Shown piece by piece: positions 9,456-16,812 of a stretch of DNA of 42,329 nt. This stretch comes from Gammaproteobacteria bacterium (lineage in GTDB: Bacteria > Pseudomonadota > Gammaproteobacteria > Steroidobacterales > Woeseiaceae). The notes below the pieces were generated by a model, which was not told the origin of the DNA, did not search any database, and was given only the letters and a program-made list of their open reading frames with translations. Where the stretch lies: positions 1 to 42,329 of the forward strand of contig JAACFB010000035.1 of assembly GCA_009937615.1 (NCBI GenBank), in the 5' to 3' direction. Position numbers and translations under genes: made by a program. Within the stretch, counting starts at the first letter, position 1. Each line of letters starts with the position of its first letter.

Positions 9456-9900
9456 GCGAGAGGATCAGGTCCCAGTGTTTGTCGCTGACCGGCATGATCG
9501 ACAGGCGGTTACCCTTGCGTGTCAGAACAAGCCCGTCGAGGCCCGGGTGTCCCCTGAGTTCCGCGAGCGTAATCGGCCGGTCGAGTTTTCGAACGAATTC
9601 AACGTCGACCAGGCACCAGCGCGGGTTTTCCATGTCACTTTTCGGGTCAAAATACTTTGAGTCGGGGTCAAATTGTGTCGGGTCAGGATACGGCTCGCTT
9701 ACGACTCGTGCGATGCCGACGACAGACGGCTCCTTGCAATTGGAGTGGTAGAAGAACACCTCGTCACCGATGCGCATGTCGTCGCGCATCATGTTGCGTG
9801 CCTGGTAGTTTCGAATGCCGTCCCACATGTCTCGGCCGTCGCTTTCGAGATCATCGATGCTGTATGCATCAGGTTCGGATTTCATCAGCCAGTGTGCCAT
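9448..9900 (-). CDS. EVE-domain protein (THYN1-like)
   Basis: A 150-residue protein made of a single EVE domain, a PUA-like fold known from THYN1 and related bacterial proteins and thought to bind modified bases in DNA or RNA. Family marks visible are the N-terminal HWLMKSEPDAYSIDDL, WDGIRNYQARN and VFFYHSN segments. I start it at the ATG 9900-9898; the frame is open for 38 more codons upstream, but those run into the promoter gap of the divergent DUF47 gene and do not look like the family. Its stop overlaps the TTG start of the alpha/beta hydrolase. No restriction or modification genes are nearby. Confidence 0.93.
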   Translation of the reverse strand: MAHWLMKSEPDAYSIDDLESDGRDMWDGIRNYQARNMMRDDMRIGDEVFFYHSNCKEPSVVGIARVVSEPYPDPTQFDPDSKYFDPKSDMENPRWCLVDVEFVRKLDRPITLAELRGHPGLDGLVLTRKGNRLSIMPVSDKHWDLILSLE

Positions 9901-10014
9901 TGCTCGCCAAATTCTTGTCAGGAAAACGACCGCGAGTGTACCACGTGGCAGCGCTTCCGGCGGAGGCACTGTGGTAGCATAGAAGCACAAAATGCGGCCC
10001 GCAGGATAATTCAA

Positions 10015-10689
10015 ATGACCAACGTGCTAGCCAATATTTTCGGGGCCTCTCCGGTCATGTCCCTCGAGAAACACATCGATGTCGCCTATCGATGCGCCAA
10101 GCAGCTGCGCGAGTTTTTCGCGGCCGCGATCCGCGGTGACTGGGACGCTGCGACAGCCGTTCGTAACGAGATTGAAAATCTTGAACACCAGGCTGACGAT
10201 CTGAAAAAAGAAATCCGGCTGCGCCTGCCGAAAAGCCTCTTCATGCCGGTGCCGAGAGAGGATCTTCTTGAATTGCTGCTCGTGCAGGACAAGATCGCGA
10301 ATCGCACGAAGGATATTTCCGGGCTGGTACTCGGCCGCAGGATGCAGATTCCGTCCGCTATTGCCGAGCAATTTCTCACCTTCGTCGATCGTAACGTCGA
10401 TGCCGCCAAGCAGGCCCGAAAAAGCGTTCGTGAACTCGACGAGTTATTCACTGCCGGGTTTCGCGGTGCCGAGGTTGACCTGGTTACCGCGATGATTGAA
10501 AAGCTTGACCGGATCGAAACCGAGACCGACGATCAGCAGGCGGCCCTGCGCGCAGCGTTATTCGATATCGAGGCGTCGCTGAATCCGATCGACGCCGTGT
10601 TCATATACCAGGTTATCGAACTGACGGGTGAAATTGCCGACATGGCCGAACGTGTCGGTCGTCGCCTCGAGCTATTGCTCTCACACTAA
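10015..10689 (+). CDS. DUF47 / PhoU-like phosphate-transport accessory protein
   Basis: A 224-residue, all-helical PhoU-like protein (the TIGR00153/DUF47 family) that accompanies PiT transporters and is thought to modulate them in the cytoplasm. Recognisable blocks are MSLEKHIDVAYRCAKQL, the acidic LEHQADDLKKEIRLRLPKS helix, and the C-terminal IDAVFIYQVIELTGEIADMA. The ATG at 10015 has AGGA upstream; the frame extends far upstream on paper but only over the antisense of the EVE gene. The PiT gene starts 39 bp downstream, so the two form an operon. No clear Pho box is visible in the 114-bp divergent gap upstream. Confidence 0.93.
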   Translation: MTNVLANIFGASPVMSLEKHIDVAYRCAKQLREFFAAAIRGDWDAATAVRNEIENLEHQADDLKKEIRLRLPKSLFMPVPREDLLELLLVQDKIANRTKDISGLVLGRRMQIPSAIAEQFLTFVDRNVDAAKQARKSVRELDELFTAGFRGAEVDLVTAMIEKLDRIETETDDQQAALRAALFDIEASLNPIDAVFIYQVIELTGEIADMAERVGRRLELLLSH

Positions 10690-10728
10690 GAACAAAAAGA
10701 CGGGGCGCATTCGCTCCACGGGGCAGCT

Positions 10729-11979
10729 ATGGAAGCAGAAATCGTCTATATCGGGCTCGCGGCTGTGTTCGGTATTTTTATGGCCTGGGGCATTGGCGCG
10801 AACGATGTCGCTAACGCGATGGCGACATCGGTCGGCTCGAAAGCCCTGACGATAAAGCAGGCGATCTTGGTCGCGGCGGTCTTCGAGTTCCTGGGCGCGG
10901 TATTGGCGGGTGGCGCGGTTACCTCGACGATACGCAAAGGCATCGTCGATGCTGATCTGATGGCCGGAGACCCTAAGCTGCTCGTTTACGGCATGCTGGC
11001 GGCGTTGCTGGCTGCCGGCACCTGGCTGCTCGTTGCGTCACGCAACGGCTGGCCGGTATCGACAACGCACTCCATTGTCGGTGCCATCGTCGGCTTCGCG
11101 GCAGTTGGCATCGGCATCGATGCCGTGCAATGGAGCAAGGTTGGCACGATCGTGATGAGCTGGGTCGTCTCGCCGCTGACGGCCGGATTCATTGCCTATT
11201 TTATCTACCGAAGCGTGCAGGTACTGATCCTGCGGCAGGAAGATCCGCTCGCAAAGGCCCGGCGCTACGTGCCGGTCTATATCTTCCTGGCGGCCTTTAC
11301 GATTACCCTGGTGACGATTCTCAAGGGGCTCACCCATGTGGGCCTCACGATAAGCCTTCGCGACAGCTACATCCTGGCGGTTGCTATCGCTGTCGGCATA
11401 GCGCTGGTCGGCGCCGTAGCGATTCGGCGAATCAAACCCGATCCCAAGGCTGAAAAGTCGCAGCATTTCCACACCGTAGAACGTGTTTTTGGCGTGCTCA
11501 TGATCGTTACTGCGTGCGGAATGGCATTCGCTCATGGTTCGAATGATGTCGCCAATGCGATTGGGCCCGTCGCGGCTGTCATTGGCGTGGCCCAGACGGG
11601 GGCGGTTGCCGCCCAGTCGGCGCTGTCACCGTGGGTCCTGATTCTGGGCGGTGGCGGTATCGTCATTGGTCTTGCAACTTTCGGTCGTCACGTTATTGCC
11701 ACGGTCGGCAAAAAGATCACGCAGCTGACACCGAGCCGCGGCTTTGCGGCCGAGCTTGCGGCTGCGACGACGATCGTTATCGCATCGGGAACCGGTATCC
11801 CTGTTTCGACAACCCACACACTCGTCGGGGCCGTACTCGGCGTTGGGCTGGCTCGCGGGATCGAGGCGATCGACCTTCGGGTCGTCGGGCGGATACTGGT
11901 GTCCTGGGTCGTAACGATTCCGGCCGGGGCGATTCTCGCTATCGTATTTTTCTTCGCCTTCAAGACATTTTTACCGTAA
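10729..11979 (+). CDS. pit: inorganic phosphate transporter, PiT family
   Basis: A 416-residue inner-membrane low-affinity phosphate symporter. The duplicated PiT signature is clear: GANDVANA at 23-30 in the first half and GSNDVANA at 269-276 in the second. WPVSTTHSIVGAIVG (about 107-121) and GIPVSTTHTLVGAVLG (second half) are the matching internal repeats. About ten to eleven hydrophobic segments are visible, with a charged cytoplasmic loop near 235-250 (KPDPKAEKSQHF). The gene follows its DUF47 partner by 39 bp. Substrate is inorganic phosphate, probably as a metal-phosphate complex, by family knowledge; related members carry sulfate. Confidence 0.93.
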   Translation: MEAEIVYIGLAAVFGIFMAWGIGANDVANAMATSVGSKALTIKQAILVAAVFEFLGAVLAGGAVTSTIRKGIVDADLMAGDPKLLVYGMLAALLAAGTWLLVASRNGWPVSTTHSIVGAIVGFAAVGIGIDAVQWSKVGTIVMSWVVSPLTAGFIAYFIYRSVQVLILRQEDPLAKARRYVPVYIFLAAFTITLVTILKGLTHVGLTISLRDSYILAVAIAVGIALVGAVAIRRIKPDPKAEKSQHFHTVERVFGVLMIVTACGMAFAHGSNDVANAIGPVAAVIGVAQTGAVAAQSALSPWVLILGGGGIVIGLATFGRHVIATVGKKITQLTPSRGFAAELAAATTIVIASGTGIPVSTTHTLVGAVLGVGLARGIEAIDLRVVGRILVSWVVTIPAGAILAIVFFFAFKTFLP

Positions 11980-11995
11980 TTCCGGAGCATTGCGC

Positions 11996-13714
11996 GTGCG
12001 CAGCCTGCTGCTAATCGCCCTATTGATTCAGTTGTCCTGGGCAAATGCTCAGGAAACCGATGTTCGGCACCATCCGCAGTTCAGTTCGACGGGCATGGTG
12101 GCGGCCCAGAATCTTCTGTCGGCTGAGGTCGGCGCGGCGATACTGGCAGACGGCGGCAATGCCGTCGACGCAGCGGTTGCCGTCGGTTTCTCGCTCAGCG
12201 TGACCCTGCCGCGCGCAGGCAATATCGGCGGCGGCGGATTCATGCTGATTCACGACGCAGCATCGGGCGAAACGATAGCGATCGATTACCGGGAAATGGC
12301 GCCACCGGCCGCGCATCGTAATATGTTTCTTACCGCCGACGGCGACGCTGACCCCAATATTTCGCGCTTCAGCCACAAGGCCTCGGGCGTGCCCGGCACG
12401 GTCGCCGGGCTGTATCTCGCCCACCAGAAGTTCGGCCGCTTGCCGTGGCGGCGGTTGCTGCAGCCGGCGATAGACCAGGCGCGAGACGGCATCGTCGTCA
12501 GTCATGGTTTTGCGAGCAGCCTTGTCAGCATGCAGGATCGCCTGTGCCGTAATGCCGCTACCTGCGCCTATTTCTACAAGCCGGGCGGGGTGCCGTACGC
12601 AATGGGCGAACGACTCGTGCAGGCGGATCTTGCGAACTCGCTCCAACTGATCGCCGACGAGGGAGCCGACGCGTTCTACCGTGGCGCGATCGCCGAAAAA
12701 ATAATCGCCGAGATGAAACGCGGTGGCGGCCTGATCGACAAAGAGGCGCTGGCCGCATACAAGCCGCTGGTGCGCGAGCCGCTGCGCGGTAGCTACCGCG
12801 GGTACGCGGTCGTTACGATGCCCCCGCCGAGCTCGGGTGGTGCGCATCTCCTGCAGATGCTGAACGTTCTCGAGCATTTCCCGGTGGCCGATATGGGTGC
12901 CGGTAGCGCCGACGTAACGCATCTGATGGCAGAAACGATGCGGCTTGCCTACGCTGACCGCAGCCGGCATCTCGGCGATCCCGACTTTTACCCGGTCCCG
13001 CTCGACTGGCTTTTGAGCGACGCTTATGCAGAGAAGCTGGCCGCGTCGATCGACATGCAGAAGGCGCGCCCGTCGCTCGAGGTTGCGCCGGGCACTGTCA
13101 CTGCGCAGGAGAGTGAGGACACGACGCAATTTTCGATAATCGATGTCGACGGCAATGTCGTCTCGAATACGTACACGTTGAACCTGAACTACGGGTCTGC
13201 AATATCGGTGGTCGGGGCCGGCTTCCTCTTAAATAACGAGATGGACGACTTCGTATCAAGTCCCGATACGCCGAACGACTGGGGCCTGCTGGGTGGCGAA
13301 GCAAATGCCGTCGAGTCCGGCAAGCGGCCGCTGAGTTCGATGACGCCGACCATCGTCTTTGCCGACGGCGAGCCCTGGTTCGCTACCGGGAGCCCGGGCG
13401 GAAGCCGCATCATCACGGCGGTGCTGCAGATGCTTGTCAACGTGATCGACCACAACATGAACATAGCCGACGCCACGGATCAGCCGCGACTGCATCACCA
13501 GTGGTTGCCTGACGTGCTGGAACTCGAGGCGGGTTTCAGTCCGGATACGATTCGCCTGCTGCAGGCACGGGGTCATACTCTGAAGCCCGGTGCCCGCTCG
13601 ATGGGCAGCCTGCAAACAGTGGCTCTCAAGGACGGCCTGTTTCGCGGTGCCTCGGACACACGCCGGCCGCATGCGGGCGCTACAGCACCGGCTGAAGTGG
13701 ATGATCGCCAGTAG
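11996..13714 (+). CDS. ggt: gamma-glutamyltransferase
   Basis: A periplasmic Ntn-hydrolase that cleaves gamma-glutamyl bonds of glutathione and similar compounds. A signal peptide with a leucine-rich core ends near ANAQ. I choose the GTG at 11996, because GGAG at 11984-11987 is 8 nt away; an in-frame TTG at 11990 is only 2 nt from it. The protein has 572 residues, the usual size. The self-cleavage site and catalytic threonine are in EDTTQFSIIDVDGNVV; by alignment to the E. coli enzyme the nucleophile is the first Thr, about residue 376. PRAGNIGGGGFML and TGSPGGSRIIT are further hallmarks. It overlaps the MFS gene by 14 bp, suggesting the permease takes up a released product. Confidence 0.95.
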   Translation: MRSLLLIALLIQLSWANAQETDVRHHPQFSSTGMVAAQNLLSAEVGAAILADGGNAVDAAVAVGFSLSVTLPRAGNIGGGGFMLIHDAASGETIAIDYREMAPPAAHRNMFLTADGDADPNISRFSHKASGVPGTVAGLYLAHQKFGRLPWRRLLQPAIDQARDGIVVSHGFASSLVSMQDRLCRNAATCAYFYKPGGVPYAMGERLVQADLANSLQLIADEGADAFYRGAIAEKIIAEMKRGGGLIDKEALAAYKPLVREPLRGSYRGYAVVTMPPPSSGGAHLLQMLNVLEHFPVADMGAGSADVTHLMAETMRLAYADRSRHLGDPDFYPVPLDWLLSDAYAEKLAASIDMQKARPSLEVAPGTVTAQESEDTTQFSIIDVDGNVVSNTYTLNLNYGSAISVVGAGFLLNNEMDDFVSSPDTPNDWGLLGGEANAVESGKRPLSSMTPTIVFADGEPWFATGSPGGSRIITAVLQMLVNVIDHNMNIADATDQPRLHHQWLPDVLELEAGFSPDTIRLLQARGHTLKPGARSMGSLQTVALKDGLFRGASDTRRPHAGATAPAEVDDRQ

Positions 13715-14999
13715 CGAGCCTGCACGGGCCGGCATAACCCCGGCGGCGCGCCGGTATGCGATGGTCGTTCTCGCGATCGTCTACATGTTTAATTTTATCG
13801 ACCGGCAGATACTCGCCATCTTGCTGCCTGCGATTCGCGACGAGTTCCAGGTCGGTGACACGATACTCGGCCTGCTGGCCGGAACCGCATTTGCACTGTT
13901 CTATGTGATTCTCGGCATTCCGATTGCCCAGCTTGCCGACCGGTTCAACCGGCGCAACCTGATCGCAATCGCGGTCGCCGTCTGGAGCGGCATGACGGTA
14001 TTGTCCGGGTGGGCATCGAATGTCGTTTACCTGGCGCTGGCCCGTGTCGGTGTCGGTATCGGCGAGGCAGGCTGCAGTCCGCCGGCGCACGCGATGATTG
14101 CCGACTACTACCCACCCGAGCGGCGTTCGTCGGCGATGGGCTTTTACACGCTGGGTATATCGGCAGGCATCATGCTGGCCTACCTTGCGGGCGGCTGGGT
14201 TGCGCAGAACATCGGCTGGCGCGAGGCTTTTTTCATCGTCGGCGCGCCCGGGCTGCTGCTGGCGCTTATCGTCCGATTCACGGTGCCCGAGCCGGCGCGC
14301 GGCGCATCCGAGCAGCGGACAGACAGCGGCAAGCAGCCGTCGCTGATCTTCGTCACGCGATTTCTGCTCGCCCGGCGGTCGTTTCTCTACATGGCCGTGG
14401 CGGCGGGACTGAGCGCATTCGTCGGCTATTCCGTCGTTAATTTCATGCCGAGTTTCATGGTCCGCAGTTTCGGGATCGACGTTGCGGCGCTCGGGCTGTG
14501 GCTCGGACTGATTTACGGTTTCTCCGGCGGCTTCGGCTTCTTTATGGGGGGCTACATTGCCGATCACATCGGCCGCAGCGGCCACCGCAAGGCGCTCCGG
14601 TTTATCGCGATGGCGATGATCGTTACGGTGTTGTTCAACGTTCCCGTGTTTCTTTCATCCTCGGCATTCGGGTGCCTGGTCGCATTGATAATTCCCGTAG
14701 CCGTTTCGAATTTCTACCTGGCGCCGGTGCTGAGCCAGGTTCAAAACCTGGTAGCGTTGCGCATGCGCTCCGTTGCATCCGCGCTGATGCTCCTGATTAT
14801 CAATGTCATCGGGCTGGCCATGGGCCCCCCGTTGACCGGATTGCTGAGCGATGCGCTGGAACCGCGCTTCGGGCCGGAATCGATGCGCTATAGCCTGCTG
14901 ATCGTCAGTTCGCTGTTGTTACCGCTGGCCGGCTGGTTTTATTATCAGGCAGGCAGGTCCATCGAAGACGATTTGCTGCGTGCCGACGAACATGACTGA
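13701..14999 (+). CDS. MFS transporter, Spinster-like
   Basis: A 432-residue major-facilitator permease with about twelve hydrophobic segments. The motif-A region lies in QLADRFNRRNLIAIA and the GEAGCSPPAHAMIADYYPPE segment is typical of the Spinster/hexuronate-like branch. The ATG at 13701 lies inside the last codons of ggt, giving a 14-bp overlap and probable translational coupling; the frame is open 37 codons further upstream, but only over ggt. It is followed directly by the SCP2-like gene. Coupling to ggt suggests import of glutamate, an amino acid or a dipeptide, but the family is broad and the substrate cannot be read from sequence. Confidence 0.88.
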   Translation: MIASSEPARAGITPAARRYAMVVLAIVYMFNFIDRQILAILLPAIRDEFQVGDTILGLLAGTAFALFYVILGIPIAQLADRFNRRNLIAIAVAVWSGMTVLSGWASNVVYLALARVGVGIGEAGCSPPAHAMIADYYPPERRSSAMGFYTLGISAGIMLAYLAGGWVAQNIGWREAFFIVGAPGLLLALIVRFTVPEPARGASEQRTDSGKQPSLIFVTRFLLARRSFLYMAVAAGLSAFVGYSVVNFMPSFMVRSFGIDVAALGLWLGLIYGFSGGFGFFMGGYIADHIGRSGHRKALRFIAMAMIVTVLFNVPVFLSSSAFGCLVALIIPVAVSNFYLAPVLSQVQNLVALRMRSVASALMLLIINVIGLAMGPPLTGLLSDALEPRFGPESMRYSLLIVSSLLLPLAGWFYYQAGRSIEDDLLRADEHD

Positions 15000-15308
15000 G
15001 TGAGCAGCCCAATGCTTGATGAGTTGACAATACGCGTCCGCGAACTGGTTGCCACCAAGCAGCCGGTCGGATACGACGTTAAAATCGACCTTGCCGAACA
15101 CGGCTATATTTTTGCGGTCGCAACGCAAGCGCCCATCGTTGTCAGCAACGACGGCGAGGGCGCGAGCGTCACGCTGCACATGAGCGCAACCGACCTGAAG
15201 TCGGTACTCGACGGTGAGCTGAACGTAACTTCCGCCTACATGTTCGGCAAGATTCGTATCGACGGGGACCTGTCGAAGGCGATGCTGCTGGCGTCACTTT
15301 TTTCCTGA
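15000..15308 (+). CDS. SCP2-like sterol/lipid-carrier domain protein
   Basis: A 102-residue protein consisting of one SCP2-type domain: VGYDVKIDLAEHGYIFAV, then VTLHMSATDLKSVLDGELN and YMFGKIRIDGDLSKAMLLASLF at the end, the usual order for small bacterial SCP2 proteins that bind hydrophobic ligands. The GTG at 15000 overlaps nothing and immediately follows the MFS stop; an in-frame ATG at 15012 with GAGTGAG upstream is an equally good start and would shorten it by four residues. It ends 9 bp before the convergent glutamine-synthetase-like gene. Ligand and role in the ggt-MFS operon are unknown. Confidence 0.75.
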   Translation: MSSPMLDELTIRVRELVATKQPVGYDVKIDLAEHGYIFAVATQAPIVVSNDGEGASVTLHMSATDLKSVLDGELNVTSAYMFGKIRIDGDLSKAMLLASLFS

Positions 15309-15317
15309 CGGCCGTCT

Positions 15318-16703
15318 TCATGCCGAGCGCAGGTACCACTCGAAATCCAGAGGGCTGATCGTATTGTGAAATTGCCGGGCTTCAGCGCGGCGATTTATCG
15401 CATAGTACTTGCAGTAATCCTTGCCCAGATACTCCGGCAGTATTTTGCTGCGCGAGAATTTGTCGAGCGCCGCGTCCCAGCGGTCAGGGATCCGAGTCGT
15501 TAACGTCAAATGCTCGCCTTCCTCGACCATTCGACCCGGATCGCACTTGTTCTTGAGCCCGTAATGAACGCCTGCGGCGACGGCCGCCGTGACCAGGTAG
15601 GGGTTCGCGTCGGCGCCGGCGACCCGGTGCTCAAAGCGCAGGTTGTTACTGTCCGACTGCGGAATGCGCACCGCAACGTCGCGATGATTGACCCCCCAGT
15701 TGGGATCGACCGGGGCGAAGTTCTCCGGCAACAGGCGCCGGTAGGAATTGGCGTTAGGCGCGAAAATCGCGGTCGCTTCAGGCATTGTTTTCAACAGCCC
15801 GCCGACCGCATGGCGGAGTCGTGCCGAGAACGGCGGCGTCGCGAGGCTGTCGCGGCCGTGCGAAAAATAATTGTTACCGTTTTTGTCGACGAGACTCATG
15901 TGAATGTGCAGGCCGTTGCCGGACTCCTCGGCGAACGGTTTCGCCATGAAGCAGGCGACGAAGCCGTGCTGATGTGCCGCCGCCTTGACGGCTCGCTTTA
16001 AAAGCACGGCGTGATCGCAGGCCAGCACAGGGTCATCGACATGCAGCAGGTTTATCTCGAACTGGCCGGGGGCGTATTCCGAAATGACGGTATCGGCCGG
16101 AATGTTCTGCGCCTCGCAATAGTCGTAGACGTCGTCCAGGAATGGCTGGACCTCGTTCAGGTCGTCTGGATGGTATACCTGCACGCCGGGCTGTGGACGC
16201 CCTATACCCGGGACGCGAGGTGCCCTTGGTTTCGGCCTGTTTGCTTTCGCATCCAGCAGGTAAAACTCGAGTTCCGTTGCCATCACGATCGAGATGCCCA
16301 TTTTTCGCAACGGCGCCGTCGCGCGTTCGACAACAGCCCTGGGATCGGCCTTGAACGGGGCGCCATCGGCGCTAAACATCCGGAACAGGCCCTGGGCCAT
16401 CGGTCGGCTGGACCAGGGCACGGGCGCGAGGCTGCCGGGAACGACGGAGCAGGGGACGTCGGGGTCGCCGTCCCCGGAGCCGGGAAGGCCAGGGACTACC
16501 TCACCAAGGGCTGTCAGCAACACCGTGCCGCCACAGAACCAGAAGGGTTCCGTGCAGGCTTTCTCGAAGTCCTTGGCCCGGATGCGTTTGCCCTTCAGAA
16601 CACCGGTCAGATCCGGAATCAGTAATTCCATGGACTCGGTGTCGGGATACCGCCGCAACAGTCGGCGCAGTTCCGTCTTCAGCGTTATATTCTTCTTCGT
16701 CAT
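15318..16703 (-). CDS. glutamine synthetase-like gamma-glutamylamide ligase (PuuA type), copy 1
   Basis: A 461-residue class of glutamine synthetase that joins glutamate to an amine using ATP. PuuA, the best known member, makes gamma-glutamylputrescine. Visible family motifs: MATELEFYLLD (metal-binding Glu), APGQFEINLLH, KPFAEESGNGLHIHMSLVDKNG (GS-type HxH block) and the Arg-rich NSYRRL segment. The ATG at 16703 has AAGGG upstream. It is divergent from the NhaC-type gene and separate from the second copy at 19548. Its insert in residues about 80-100 (rich in Gly, Pro, Asp) is unlike the second copy, so the two are distant paralogues and may use different amines. Assignment to putrescine itself rests on neighbours. 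Confidence 0.85.
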   Translation of the reverse strand: MTKKNITLKTELRRLLRRYPDTESMELLIPDLTGVLKGKRIRAKDFEKACTEPFWFCGGTVLLTALGEVVPGLPGSGDGDPDVPCSVVPGSLAPVPWSSRPMAQGLFRMFSADGAPFKADPRAVVERATAPLRKMGISIVMATELEFYLLDAKANRPKPRAPRVPGIGRPQPGVQVYHPDDLNEVQPFLDDVYDYCEAQNIPADTVISEYAPGQFEINLLHVDDPVLACDHAVLLKRAVKAAAHQHGFVACFMAKPFAEESGNGLHIHMSLVDKNGNNYFSHGRDSLATPPFSARLRHAVGGLLKTMPEATAIFAPNANSYRRLLPENFAPVDPNWGVNHRDVAVRIPQSDSNNLRFEHRVAGADANPYLVTAAVAAGVHYGLKNKCDPGRMVEEGEHLTLTTRIPDRWDAALDKFSRSKILPEYLGKDYCKYYAINRRAEARQFHNTISPLDFEWYLRSA

Positions 16704-16812
16704 GAAGCTGCCCTTTTTGTTATACGGGCAACAGCTTCCAACATCTTCGCAGGGGCCGCAAGACCCACCCTCGTGTTAACATGCGCGCTAGCAAAGCAGC
16801 GGGAACAAGAAC

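Noticed and set aside
12020..13129. Antisense open frame of 369 codons opposite ggt
   Set aside because: Shadow of a GC-rich coding strand; no motifs, and ggt is certain.
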